A stretch of DNA of 64,000 nucleotides from Pagrus major (GCF_040436345.1 NC_133221.1:24019165-24083164); one strand, 5' to 3'. Shown: positions 36,301 through 54,800, numbered from the stretch's first letter. The notes: generated by a model not told the origin, from the letters alone. Numbers and translations are program-made.

Positions 36301-38001
36301 ACATAAATTCTGTCCAAGCCTCTGATCCCTGCAACGGCATCTACAAATACCTGGAAACCAACTACACCTGCTTCCCAGCAAGTCAGTCACATATCTGTGT
36401 CAAACTACCAGTGAAGAAAAGCTGCATGTTTTATAGTTTATCTAAAGCGATTCATTCATATTACTTTGACAGTTCACTTTGCTACATGTGAGCACTCTTT
36501 GGCACACCTGCAATGTGGTAAGATTACAATTTTTGTTTTTTGCATTTATGGAAGATTCATTTGATCAATGAAACATAACATTTTACTAGGTGCTCGTTTA
36601 TTTGCCTGCTTCTTGACTACCTTTACATCCTCCCTGCCTTGCCAATTCTTCCTCCTCTTTCTATCAGATGAAGGGCAGGTTATATTTGTCTACGGCGCTG
36701 ACTATGGCCGTCGTGACATGACCACATGCTCCTACAAGCGGCCTGCCTCTCAGATTGCGAATGTCCACTGCACACGCCACACCAGCAGAGTTGCTGACAG
36801 GTACGGCTGCACGCTCTTTGTTACATTTAAGAAATAAATCAAGAGGCAATTTCATATTAGCACAGGTAGACAGGTGAGTTGGAATTCTTGCAAGGCTCCC
36901 TGAGACAATTAAGAAGAAAGTAACACAGATATGAAAATGTAAATCGCTACCATCTTTCACCTTCTTCAAAAAACATATGTCACTTGTGTCCACAGCTGTA
37001 ATGGCAAAAACAGCTGTACTGTCAGAGTGAGCAATTCACTGTTTGGTGATCCCTGTGGCGGCACTTACAAGTACCTGGAGGTGGCTTACATATGTGAATG
37101 TAAGTATCTTAAGCCATTGTGTGGTGTCCATATGGGGAAGTGAGATGATGTGGAGATATTTCCACTTCACATTGCAAGCACACTGCTGGTAAAACAGCAA
37201 CTCCAATCAAAAAGAGAAACATTTTACAGTGATAATTAAAAAAGATATCTATCATCACGAATACATATAGCTCCTCTCAGCTGTAGTGCAATGTATGCAG
37301 CAAGATTGTTTTGGTTTGAGTTGCAGAGTTTTGGAGATATCTTTTGTTGAGATGTCTGCCAACGCTTGAATATAACTCAATTCACTTGGCTAAAAGATAC
37401 ATTTGAAAAACTCAACAGCAATGTCTCCGACAGTAAATCATGACACAGTTAGTCAAGATAATCCACAGCCCGTGTTGGGAGCAGCTTAATGTAGGAACCA
37501 TTTTATTTTTGCCATATCACTACGCAGAAGTAATCTGCTCATGGACAAGAGGCTTGTGTTTGTGACCGAACAGGATGTAAAAATGAATTACCTGCCTTGG
37601 CTGAACACAGTAGATGCACGCTTCCTTCTTGCGCAATGATAAGATTGGCAGGTGTACTTCGGTAGAAAGACAATAGTTCCTACATACAACTGCCAACAAC
37701 AAGGTCTGTGGATTATCTTGAGTAACCGGTTCATGATTTCTGGAAAGAGACATTGCTGTTGGGAGTGCCATCTAATTCCATTATATTCAAGAGAGGACAG
37801 ACATATTTACTGCTGATATCTCCAAAAATGAGCTAATCAAAACAATGTAGATGGATAAATAGCACTACAGGAGAGAAGAGAAGAGGAAAAAAATATGTGT
37901 TTTTGATTTAGGGGTGAACTCTCCCTTTAGATTATTTGTTTGAATTGAATTTTTTCTGTTCTTTTGCAGATCCTGTGGTCATTCCAAATCAGTCTGTGTG
38001 A
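33304..38001 (+). CDS. L-rhamnose-binding lectin 2 (two SUEL domains), 9 exons, 229 aa
   Basis: Exons are 33304-33334, 34993-35028, 35132-35194, 35921-36056, 36272-36381, 36473-36517, 36668-36800, 36996-37099 and 37970-38001, with the same phases as lectin 1. A signal peptide ([19 protein letters not shown]) precedes two SUEL-type domains. Both keep the sugar-contact motifs: ALYGRADN and [10 protein letters not shown] in domain 1, ADYGRRDM and [10 protein letters not shown] in domain 2. The peptide [10 protein letters not shown] linking into domain 2 is identical to lectin 1. The tail is [15 protein letters not shown] follows at 38028-38033. Same exon count, order and strand show a tandem gene duplication. 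Confidence 0.92.
34543..34555 (+). repeat. G13 homopolymer in lectin 2 intron 1
   Basis: Thirteen consecutive G bases. The run is prone to length error in sequencing and replication. Confidence 0.8.
37271..37880. mobile_element. Foldback MITE in lectin 2 last intron, about 610 bp
   Basis: The two halves are inverted copies around about 37580. Matched blocks include CTGTAGTGCAAT against CTGTAGTGCTAT, TTTTGGAGATATC on both sides, CTTGAATATAA, CAACAGCAATGTCTC, and TCAAGATAATCCACAG. Each pair lies at mirrored distance. Nothing codes inside. RNA from this intron could fold into a long hairpin. Confidence 0.8.
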
Positions 38002-38033
38002 GCATACTGCAATTTCATTCATATCCCAATAAA

Positions 38034-38804
38034 CCTGCAGTGCATTAAATATACCTGTCAGTTTGTCATTTTGTCCACTGGTGAGAATAAACTACAAAAA
38101 AACTACAGCAGGATCCTATTTCTGATATATAACTCTACTAGAGCACCAATATGGAATAGTTTGACCCATAAAGATCATTAAGAAGTTCAGTGATTTCAAT
38201 GATTTTTTCCCTCAGATGTTCTTGGACACACTTGAAATACAACGAATGAAACAGGAGGATATTTAATGTGTAGTTCATACATTATTTGCTGCTGCTTAAA
38301 GGGAAAATGCCAATACTTGATAAATTGATAAATAGCCATACAAATCTTCCAGTACGACAGATAAGTGACCTGTCCAGACTTAAAGTCAATGTTAGTTGAA
38401 CAAAATTAATATTAGCAACGGACAAGTTGTTTTCAGTTTGTAAATAATACAAAAATAAGGATATTTTAACATACACTTAGTCATGTTGATCATCCTTTGA
38501 GGAAGTGGTAAGATGAATTAAAGTACAACAACATGTGGTTCAAAAAATGTACATTAATCAAATGTTAACATTCATCATCAGGCATCACTTATTTTTTAAC
38601 TAAAAATCAAACTGCTGTTGGATGTTGCTTTAATCACAGAAAAATCCTATTAGGATCAGATTTCCTGCGCTCCCTGAAGTAAAGGGATGTCATTTTGTTT
38701 CATGCTGTCAAAACTAGCCTTAAAGTCCTACAATTTTAATCTGTTTCAGTGACTTCATGTAGCATTTGAGTGAGTGTAAACATCAGTGGTTATCCACAGC
38801 CTGA
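38034..38804. other. Intergenic between lectin 2 and lrrc47
   Basis: The lectin 2 and lrrc47 genes converge here. ATTAAA on the minus strand near 38630 is a possible lrrc47 polyadenylation signal. No additional gene is supported. Confidence 0.4.
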
Positions 38805-43601
<4,797 letters not shown>

Positions 43602-44245
43602 GCTGCGAGACACAAGTTAACAAGACAGCCAAGACAATGAAATGCACGACATCCGTTTTAATTTTTCAAAATAAATGATGTCCGGGGCGTACATATTTGA
43701 GCATGATTAAAAAAAAAAAAAGAACACATGCCTGACTCAATAAACAATTATAAAAACACAATTATAAAAATTTATATGGATGACTACTATTTTAAAACCT
43801 AAATCATTACATAATCATGAGTTGTCATTATGAGACCTGTGCATCTGAGCATTAATTTGTGGCATATTTTTTTAATCTTTGGGAGAATCATTTTGCGAAT
43901 ACCCTGTAGATTCACTGCAATACTGCAAGAGCAAATAATTTTGTAGTTATCGCTACATGCGATACCTTTATTTTGGAGCCGAATATTTTACTTCCGGCTC
44001 AGCTCCGCCCGAGCACCAGGAAGTTGTGAGAAAACGCTGACTAAAATGTATTTTGGGTGTCTAACGATATGCAAATTGTCTTGATGTGTAGTTAAAAACA
44101 TAAAACGACCATATATGTCAAGGTTGGTTTTAAAAAAAATGAGAGTTGATGTCAAAATCGACTTGAACGCAAATTAAACTGCTTCGACCACAATCCATTG
44201 CGCATGTCCGTGCTGGTAGTTGTCAGCGGTGGTTATGGAGATGAG
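43602..44245. promoter_or_regulatory. Bidirectional promoter region, lrrc47/cep104
   Basis: The lrrc47 start and the first cep104-side exon are about 0.65 kb apart and divergent. The interval holds an ETS-type ACTTCCGG at 43990-43997, a CTCCGCCC box just after, and an NRF1-like TGCGCATG near 44200. This mix is typical of shared housekeeping promoters without TATA. Confidence 0.6.
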
Positions 44246-45871
44246 ATGCGACTACGAGCTGTCAAGATTACGGTGATGTTCGTGGTAAGATATCTTTGAA
44301 ATACGGGCAAGAAAACCTTTATTTACTCGAAAATATATACCAACAAAGTGTAGGACATGACGAATGACCGTTGTCAGCACACTTATTGGATTTTAGCAAG
44401 GTAAAATACCTTAACTAAGAATACTGTTTATTGTAAGGCTAGCCGTGTTGGCTAGTTGACAGTTAGCTTACACCCCCTGCCCAACAAGTTCAAGTCAGCA
44501 TGAAGGAACTCTCTGTCCTGTCCAAGGGGGTTGAGCAAACTCAGGACAGTTTATTTTCATTAAAGGGAACCGTGCACTAAACTCAGTGCAGTAAACTGTT
44601 GAATATGTTCTGTCATATGTTATAGAAGCATGAGCTTGCTTGAGGTTGCTATGGCAACGGCCGGTAGCTCCTCCAAATTATGCTACGTTTTTGTTTTTTT
44701 GAACCGTGTTTTTTGTCGGTTTTGTTGCTGAAACGCGTACTGCTTATGGCAGAAATACTGTCTTAATCATGGGAGAAGAAAGCGGGTGTTTTGGAAGAAG
44801 ATCAGCGGACTTTAATGCCGTCACGGCCCTCGGTGTCCTGAGTCCGGCTGGATCGCGGTCCAGGGAGGAGGAGGGTCGGAAGTAGAGCCATGCTAATCCA
44901 GTTTGGTTTAAGGCTGCTCCTGGCTGATGTCTTTTCGGAGGAACAGGAATTGGACAACACGGGCCCAGGCTGGCAAAACAACGTGAAATCAGAGACTGTT
45001 GTGCCCACAGGGACCAGATCTCCGATGCGTGCTGCTCACACACTGTCAAAGTTGATGGACAGTGTTTGCCAGATGTCGAACTTTTAATATGCCGACCACA
45101 TTATCATCACCATCTTGTTACTGCTGTTTACATACACCCTGACCCAGAGTCTAAAGAAGCACTACGTGTTTATATTTTATTTGTGTATTAATAACTGTAT
45201 ATATGTTATGTAATTTGTGTAGCATGAAGCTGTTTACAAACTTTCATTTCGTTATACAACCCTGTGTTGTATAATGACGAATAAATTACCTTGTAGGTAA
45301 ACCCCTTCAACAAATCTTTAAGCCTCTTGGATTCGTACTTACAGCTATGACGTCCATTCAGTACACATAAATGATCCCCTGACCCCCACTTTGAGAACAA
45401 CGCTTTATAATATTCTTTTAACCTGGTTGTGAATTTTATTCAGTACTAGTTCTGATACAATACTTGGAAATACACACATTTGTAAAACAAAACTAGTTTC
45501 ACATTCAGAAAAAAGTTGCCAAATCTCTCAGATGTTGAAAATAAGCACCCATACAAGGACACCACCTGGGCACAGTAGTAGTCTGTTGGCTATTGGCATG
45601 ATTTAAGTTTGGAACTATCTGATCAAAGAATAAGTAAACTGGACTGAAAATCTGACCACACTATTGAATATACTTGGTGTACTTTCTTGCCACATTTCAG
45701 TCAGTTCCAAAAAGAGGTTTGATGGCCAGACACGAAGAGGATGTATTTTCTCGGTTAAAACTAGACATACAATACAGACGCCTACAGTTAATTAGTCACT
45801 CATTGTCAGTAGAGCAGCTCCAGGCACTAATGGAAGATGCAGATGTAATTGTTGAATCAACATCATCTTAA
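44246..45871 (+). CDS. Candidate two-exon microprotein in cep104 leader, 69 aa
   Basis: I do not recognise this protein. An ATG at 44246 opens 13 codons (MRLRAVKITVMFV) ending exactly at a GTAAGA donor after 44284. The same phase continues at the acceptor CACATTTCAG, exon start 45701, for 56 more codons to TAA at 45869-45871. The second exon reads MARHEEDVFSRLKLDIQYRR and QLQALMEDADVIV, a charged, helix-like composition quite unlike the surrounding noncoding DNA. The cep104 start codon follows 57 bp later, so it could be an upstream open frame, a separate cistron on the same mRNA, or an alternative exon. Translation is not shown; the donor-acceptor phase match is the main support. Confidence 0.4.
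44740..45290 (+). other. Unassigned GC-richer block, possible retroposon 3' end
   Basis: The block lies between the two putative leader exons. Two open frames run through it on the plus strand (about 44769-44886 and 44890-45087) and one on the minus strand; none resembles a family I know. It ends ATTTCGTTATACAACCCTG...ATAATGACGAATAAA, the style of tail seen on many fish non-LTR retroposons. AATAAA lies at 45280-45285. Confidence 0.35.
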
Positions 45872-45927
45872 CATCCATAATTTTCTCTAATTGAATTGTT
45901 TGTGTTGTATCAGTGTCCATCAGAGAG

Positions 45928-48900
45928 ATGCCTAGAAAGATAGGATTCATTGTGGTCAACTCTTCAAGTCATGAGGACAACTTTAATGCCAAGGAACTCA
46001 TGGTCCATGCACCCACAGTCAATGGCTGGAGATCCAACAGGTACATTGTTAACACAGTGCTGTACTTTTAAAAGCATAATACATTCATTCATAGCAACTT
46101 AAGATCTTCCAAAGCTCCAAAAGCAATACAAACCTTTTTTAATGAACTGAACTGTAACTCAACATTGTGTGAATCAAATACTCTGCAGACAGTGCTCCTA
46201 CCCTCAGCACATCACCCTCCAGCTGGTGGAGAGAAGTAGGGTGAGGAAGCTGCAGCTGCTGGCCCACCAGTACCTGATCCCAGACAAGGTGGAGTTCCAT
46301 ATTGGAGACACCCTTCCTGAAACCAGCAGCCCAGGATTCCCTGGGCAGCTTCGCAGACTAGGGTGAGACTGCAGACCCTGCGGCTCGGTTTTGACTTGCA
46401 CCCATGTGTGTAGTTTTGGTCCTCTGATCTGGATTTGACCAGACCATGAAGGAGGTGTAAGCAGGCAATCTTTGTGGTAGTCATTTGGACATCTTTCACA
46501 ATCTTTTGACATTTAAGATTTAAGGATTAATCAGGAAAGGTTCACTGGCAGATTAATTGATAATACAAATCAAAGGCCGACTGAGGGGAGTGTATACATT
46601 CATGTGTTAGCGATAAGCAATATGCCTGTCGCCCACCCTAACCAAGGCACTGGCTTACAACTTGGTCCCCATGTCTTACACAGATGCCACCCACTGCAAC
46701 AAGTATCTAGTATGAGTTACCCCACACTGATAGAATAATGTATCGTGTAAAATATAATTTTGGTCTTGTATGTCTCAGCAGAAGAGCTGAACTGAACCGC
46801 AACTCTGTATTCTCACCACAGATATGTGTCTTTGTCCGACAATGAGAAGACAGGCTTCAAAGCACGGGAGCTGAAGTCAGTCCATGTAGATGTCATCGGA
46901 ACGTACCTGAAAATAACCTTCCACAGGAACCATGTCAACCGTTACAATCAGTACAATCAGGTACTCTGTCGGTGGTAGCGATGGTGTTGCCCTCCATAAC
47001 TAATTTGATTATATAAATGAGAAAAAGCAACAAAAAAACTTAGCCTGCCATCTGTCTGGCCTCCGATAGGCCCGCATACCCCTCTCAGATAATAGTTAAG
47101 GGTCTTATTATTGTGATGTGTTGTGGTGAAATGAGAGCATTTTGAATTGGACTGTAAATGCGAATGATAGAAATAGTATGTTACAAAATAGTTTCAGGGT
47201 CATTTGAGCGGGACTGCAGTATGTGTTCTGCAGGCAGCTTGAGAATTGTCGTCGGATATCAAATCATGGGGATTCATTTCAAAATATTGTATAAATGTAT
47301 TTCCTGACATCATCTTGCTAATTATACCATCAACCATAAGCTTGATTTGCATTTTCATTTCTAATAGTGCTGAACTGATTAGTTGAGAGTAGTTTTATGG
47401 TCCGCAAAACATTTCTGGAGCTTCACAGCAAAACAGCGCTGCAGCATACTCCTAAACAACAGAAGTGGGGACTTGAAAAACATGAAACAAAAACTGAAAG
47501 AAAACATAAAATTGCTCCATACAGCTCGTCTGGTGTAGATAGGGGGTGAGTAGATAGTGACTAAACTTGAATATTTGGGGAAACTTATCTTTTAATCAGT
47601 ATTAACAGCAGCATGACAGTTTATGTGGGATTGATTGATTGAAATAAACAGCATGTTTTCATTGTAGTGAAGGAAAGTTTCATCAACAATGTCGCTCATT
47701 GATGTGTTTTTTGACAACAATGGTGCTCTGTGGCACAGAGTTAGATCAGGCTTCAACAACACAGTCAATACTTGTTCTTTGTTGGTTTTTAGCGTTTTCA
47801 TGTGATTTGTTGATAGTAATAAAGATATCGAATATTACCAGTCTGACCCTTTACACTAAAATGATTCCACTGTTAACCGCCCTGCACTCACCCATATGTC
47901 ACATGCACTGATTTGTTTATGTTCCCTCTTACTTTTGTTTTGTCCAACCACCTCACCAACATCTGTTTATGATTTCAGGTTGCTTTGGTTGCCATTAATG
48001 TTCTGGGAGATTCTGTGGATGGCAATGCTTTTAACACAATTGTAAGTGAGCACTCTCCTTCACCTGTCATTCGTCACTGCACTTACATCAGCACAGCAGT
48101 AGGTGGTGCAGTTGTGCTGTGATTTTGTGAGCCAATCCTCTGTCAGCAGTCACTTCGAACTGGGTAGACTGATTTTTCCTCCTCCATCCCCTGACACTAT
48201 GACAGTTTGAACTTTTGACATGTTAAACAAAACAGGTCAAAGTATTCCTCACATATCGTATATCATATATATTCATATACTTTTGTCATTTGTCCATAAT
48301 GGCCCTGAATAATGTGAATGACTGTCAAAGAGATGTTGATTCAACTTACGTCTAAGTTTTGAGGCAATATTTGATGGAGAATTATATGGAGAGGATACAC
48401 TGATTGTGTAGATATAGTGAATATATTTCATAGTTGTTTTATGTCGTATTTATCTGTATTCACTGATCCAAAGACAGTGTATAAGTGTGCCTACAGTATA
48501 TGCCCATGTGTTTACCTGAATGGTGTGTGTGTGTGTGTATATGTGTCAGGAATGTAGTAATGAGACACAAAGGGAGGACAGTATGTAATCACACAGGAGG
48601 CCTTTAGTTAGCTGGTGTAATCCGATAGTCCTGCAGACGGACAGGTCCTGGAGGAGAGAGAGAGAGCACCTTAAAACACACACAGACACAGAGACATGGA
48701 AAGACATGGACACACACTCGCACAGATTCCAGTGAACAGGCTGCGCATTGTTGCTCCGCTAATCCGACTCTGAGCACCTCCACCACAGCAGTGATCTTGC
48801 CCGGAGGGTCGGCTAGATCTTGTTCTCTTATATCTGTTGTATATGTGGAAGCTGTGTTTGTCCTGTGGAGGGAGACTGTGGCGCAGTAAAGTGTGTCGGT

Positions 48901-51813
48901 TCATCCAAACTGTGAAGAAAAAAAAACATATCTTCTCATTTACGTGTAGGGACATCTAGTGATGCAGGTAGTTTCTGTTTTATTTGTCTGAGATGTCTGG
49001 CTTTGAGATTTCGACACATAAAGAAGAAACAAGATAAAACCCAAAATATAAATAAATTAAAAATATAAAACCTATATACAAAGTGCAAGCTCTCAATTTT
49101 GACCTTACTCTAACTTTATTTATTTTTGGGTTATGTACATGTTCTGCCCTAAATGGCAATGTAATTGGCCTTTATCAGTAGATATTTTGACTTGTTGCTG
49201 TAGTAAAAGAACAGTGGATACTATTATCGCTCTCTGTGTCCCTGCAAGTCATGTCATGTGTGACAATGGGCCAGCATGAGCAATACAAGGAGCGTGAAAC
49301 TGAAGCAGCAAAATGAAATTCAGCCATCATTAGTTTTATTATTTACACCTGCGCTTATCCTTCTATGACATATCAGAAATGTGTTGCATCTCTCTCCAGC
49401 TCTCATGTACAGTAGTGGTTTATGTGATTTGTGGACCATTACATTTTATGGGATAATCATGTCATCATGATAGACATGTTTTCTTTCATTATTAGCTTTT
49501 ATTATAGTTTGTTGAGCTTTTATTATCTCCCGTTTTACTGGTGTTTTTGTTGCGTGTTCTCTTTCCTCGAGATGTGTTGTTGTGTGAACTTTGAGATGCC
49601 GTGTTACTCTGGATAATCTGCAGAACACATGGTCCCCAGTTTTCATAAGGGCTCTTCCTTTGCTGCAAAGTAGTTCCAGAAAACTGCTCACTGCCTGAGG
49701 ATTTTTCAGAAAAAAAATGTACATAGTTGATGTTGAATTTTTAAATATCATTTTCCACTTCTGAGCACACTGCAGAAAAAAATCCATTCACCTTTATTGT
49801 GTTGAGTGGTGGCTAAAATCTTTTGACTTTAACTTGAACAGTTAAAACCAAAACTATCTGTATCAAGAAAGTTTCTTTTGTAATTTGAGTGAACTGCTCT
49901 TTTTAGAAATAGCTTAAGAAGTGTAGTTCGAGAGCATCACTTACAAATGTGCTTATTGCCAAAGCAATGACATCACATCTAATCTGTGTCAATGATTAAT
50001 AGAGAGGATGTGACATTAACACTTCAAATCAGTTAGCAACATGTCAAGCTGTCAGTTAAGCAATAATCTAAGTTATCTGAAATAGGGATGTATTAAACAC
50101 TTCTGACTGCTCTGGGTCCTCTTGGACATTTCAGCTTCTCATTTCAGACACATTATATGATAAAGTAAGTTTACAGTATTGTTCATGTTCCTACTTACTA
50201 CTGGTTAACAGGAAGTTGTGCTCTGCTCTACAAGGAAGTTTGTCCTTTGTCTTGATAAATGATGGTTTGTTTTGCATGAAGTACTGCAAGAATGATGTCA
50301 TCAGCAGACAGTGTTTGCTGTTCTCATAATGATTGGCCACTTAACATTTCAGGGGATAGCAGTGTACACAGTAGATTACAAGTCTCCATGTATGACCATA
50401 GCCTGGAGGCATTGATTAATGATTGGGTTTGTGTGTGTGAGTGTATGAGTGTATGAGTTAGTACTTGTAGTACTGCCATTGTGAGGTCCAAGGAGTTTTT
50501 GAAAGAGCCAGTTTAAGGTCAAGGTAAGGGTTGAAGTTGAGGGCCACCTTAAAGCTAATGGGATTAGAAAACTAGTAATACAAGAGTATATTCGCACGTG
50601 TGTGTGTGTGTGTGTGTGATTTGTCCATCTGTTTACCCCCAGCCAAGCCGAGAGCAGCTGATCGAACACTACCTCAACAGTACCCAGCTGGAAGCCGCCT
50701 TGGACACGACCTTCATGGGGTGAGGCTAGGCCATTGAACCCTGGTTTCTTTGTCTTGTGACAATAACATTGTTCAACAAAGCCATTTAGTCTGGAAGCTA
50801 ACCAATAAGGCATTCAAGGTCACTCGCATTTGAAGACAATGCAGGTGGTGGTCCGTCCAAAGAGGAAAACACATTTCGAAATTGTTTTTTTCTGTGAATC
50901 TATCAACCCCCAAGGGACGCTTCACCTCAGGGTCTCAATCCTTGGGGGGTCGGTCAGTGTTTTTCCTCTTTGATCAGGAATTGCACAATACGTAGCCCAT
51001 TTAACTGATGATGACGCATGTATTTTACACTGGCATTATTTCAAATTCATTTAGACACTAAATCATCTTTTCTGTTTCTATATTCAACATGGCTCAGAAG
51101 TGTAACCTAACAGAACTGTGTTGTTGTGTATAAAAGAAATGTTTTAATGTTTCAGTTTATTTAATGTTTCAATTTTTTGTCACCCTTGTGTCCTGTCTTG
51201 CACCCAGCAAATGTGAGTCTATCTCCCCCTTGGACGACCTGGCTTTTGACATGTACCAGGACCCCGAAGTCGCCCATATCATCCGTGTCCTAGACCAGAA
51301 AAAGCAGGACATGGTCCGGCAGGAGAAATTCGAGCAGGCCAAGAATCTGAAGCAGGCCATCGCAGACCTGCAAAAGGTACTGTAACTGCTCAGAGGCAGA
51401 CTGGATGGCTACAATGCACTGACACCAAATATTTTCTCACATGGTTGAACAGGATGTGTTCTTTCTGCAGTGAGAACATTTAGTGTCTTGCTGAGTTACT
51501 GTCAGTTTGAATAAGTCTTGAATAATTCATATTAAAACCCTTCAGAAGATTAAATAGGGCTTATGGACAGTTACCAAGTCCCATTCAAAACAAAATTAAA
51601 AATTGTTTAATTTTCTGTTTTTGTACCAATTAAACAAACAAATACAATGTGTTATTACTGAGCTTTTTAGGTAGTGGTTGGTGGAAAGAGCGAGGCTAGC
51701 TTTTTTCCTGTGCTCTCAGTCATTATGCTAACCTAAGCTAATCACCTGCTGGATCTAGCTCTAGAATTATGAGGCACATAACACACAGGCGCACGCGCAC
51801 ACGCACACGCGCG

Positions 51814-51867
<54 letters not shown>

Positions 51868-54800
51868 TGTTAAATATCCGTGTTTACTGGAAGTGTTTTT
51901 TTTTTTCAGCAAAAGACAGTAGATTTGGGCAAGAATTCCTGGGCGAATGCCAGCATCTCAACTCCCTATATTCAACCTTATTCTGGACCAGTAGTGGAAT
52001 GTAAACCATGTACATTTACTCAAGTACTGCACACACTTATGTACAATTTCTACTTTCTTCTTCTCTGCATTTCAGTGGGAAATGTTGTACATTTTACTCC
52101 ACTACATTTCTGACAGTTCTAGTTCTAGTTACTTTGCAGATCCAGATTTTGAGATTCACAACAATTTATTTAGATAAATATGATGCTTTTTTATAGATTA
52201 AAGTACCCAGCAATATGAAACGTAGTCCACATTAGCTCCACCTCCACTAGAGGTAAAGTTCAGTAAAAGTCAGTAAAAGTTCTGCTGTCCTGTGCTCCTT
52301 TCAGCCATGTTTGCTCTTTTGGCTTTTGACAGCTCTTTTCACTCTGCAAGTAATGACCACATTTCTTCCTTGTGTCATCATTCCAACCACACACTTTGAC
52401 TACAACCTATGTAGAATACATTTTGGCTGTTATCTATGTCTGTTAGTGGCTACTATCCTGTATGGGGGCAACAGCCAGCTCACGTTTATATGTTTATTTT
52501 ACATAGGTTTCTTTTATAACAATAAGAAATGTGTGTAAGGAAAATGTTATTTGAATTTTGACACAGCTATGATTAGTGCTGTGGTCAACAAGCAGGCCAT
52601 TTACAGTAAAGTACAGTTATGAAAACTGTAAGCAATGTTTTATTGTGATAAGGAAACCATTCAGGACCAGATACCAGCATCCATCTGGTATCTGGTAAGT
52701 GCCACTGCTACAGATATTATGATGATTTTTCTTTTTCAAATGTCAACTTTGTGAAGCTTGTATTCTTTTTGCACACATCCAGTGAAATTTTACCACTGTT
52801 TGTAACAGTAGTTGTTAAACATTGTTCAGATTCCTGTTACTGACCCCCTTTGTATACAGCGTTACCATGCTGACCATGAATTCTTAATAAGCTCAACAGC
52901 TGCCGTGATGCTCCTCGGGTAGTGTCTCTCCCACGCCCAGCTACAAGCCTGTCTGTAACCAGAGAACACACATACATACTAGCATCTTGTCAGCATGGCA
53001 TATTAGCATCGCGGACAAAGCAGTTGCCAAGGTAGTCATGCTGAAAATCCCTTGCCATCACACCCTCAGAATGTCACATAAGATGTGAAAACACAGGACA
53101 GAAGGCAGAGAATGGTGTATATCTTCCTTCATGGAGGTTTATGGAGTAGAAATAACTTTATGCTGGAGATCCTAAGTACAAGAGAAAAAGCCACCATGTT
53201 TATTGCAGTCCAAAACAGAGTAAAGATTCACAAGGTGTTAATGTTCACACTGTGTCACTTGGCGCCTGGTTAGCAACTTAATTCAGCTTAATGGAATTTC
53301 CTCAGAAAGAAATTACGTCTCTGACTTACTGGAAGTTGCTTTCAATTTTCCAGCTTGTAAATCTTGATGATTCACCATGTGGCACACTTACTGTTATGAG
53401 GCACCAGGTCTTTGTCATTGTGCGGGCAGAACTGCCCATGTCTGGTCCAAGTCAATCCCCAAACCAACTCCACTTAGGTGAAAAGGATCATTCTGGTTAA
53501 TTTCAACAGGGTCTAATTTGTGTAGTTTCTGGTAGTTGTTTCTATTGGTGATGGTAACACAGTACTCATTAATTGCTGACATCTGGGAACACAGTGACAT
53601 CAGTACAATGAGGCCCAAGGTGGCAAAAAACACAAGGATCTAGCCAATCAGCTGATGGTTGCCAGATAACTAATTTTATTCTGAGGTAAAACTGAAGGTG
53701 TATGCACCTCAAATATTCACAATAATCTCCCACTGTGCAGGAAAACTGTGCACAACTACAGAAAGTAAGGCAGGTCGAAAGTTGAACCAGGAAGTTGGCC
53801 GATAAATGGTGATGGATTTTTGCAACCTCTCTGATCATCTGACTGCTCATGTTCCTTGCCCCTTTAAACTCGTTTTGAGTATTGTCACTTCATTCCCCAA
53901 TCTCACCAATTAACTTGGAGGGTAAAATTATATTACTATTAGAAGTCTAGAGAATGGAAAATAATCTCTTGAGCTCTCAACAGGGCTAGGTGAAAATAGG
54001 AAATATAAAAGAGTGTTTTTCAATGTAGGCACAAAACAACCAAATCTAAGACATCATTAGACCAAGCAGATGCATGAAACAACTTCTGTGTATAGTCTTC
54101 TAAACTTGCAGTTTAGGCTCACTGTGTCACTGCAGAAGTGTCTTTACTTCTCCCTGTCTTGGGCTTTTCCAGGTGGGGGAACGTTTGGCTCGGTATGATG
54201 TGGATAAACGCTGTGCCATCGAAAAGGAAGACTATGACCTGGCCAGAAAGAAGAAGGAGCTGATGGAGGAGTACAGGAGGAGCGTCTACCAGCAGCTGGA
54301 GGTCCACAACCTGCTGGACATGTCAATGGTCAGTCACCAAACACTGATAGTGATGCTTCATCTGTATAGTAACAAAAAAGCAAAGCATGTTCTTGTCATC
54401 AGTGTTGGTGCTAAACAAAATGAGAAAGTATAGGATTTGAGTGAAAATCATGACTCATTCTGCCTAAACTGAATTCTGCTCTGTCCTCCCACCATTTCAA
54501 CAGATCTCCAGGGCAGCAGATTCAACCCCAGCCCAGGATCCTCCCTCTCTTCAGCCCTCTCCACGTCATCATTCAGTCCCCACCAAGCCCCTTGTGTCCA
54601 CAGACACTTTAAGGAAGGAGAAAAAAACAAACGCTTCACAGAACCAGCAGTCAGACGCAGGAAGTGCTGCGCCCAGACTAAGCAGTCAACCTGACACACC
54701 GTGCACCCCCACTGCTGTACCTAAGATAGACGTAAGTGCCATTTTATCAAAAGTGTCCAACACCTACAGACACTTAAAGACAGTATCAACTTGTCCAGTT

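Noticed and set aside
44744-45049. Minus-strand 101-codon open frame
   Set aside because: Opposite to the retroposon-like orientation, with no known motif; described only as part of the unassigned block.
50376-50813. Minus-strand 145-codon open frame with HTHTHTH runs
   Set aside because: It is translation of a GT microsatellite and overlaps a real cep104 exon on the plus strand.
53480-53860. Possible MITE in cep104 intron 6
   Set aside because: Looks familiar as a fish repeat, but I could not match its ends to each other.
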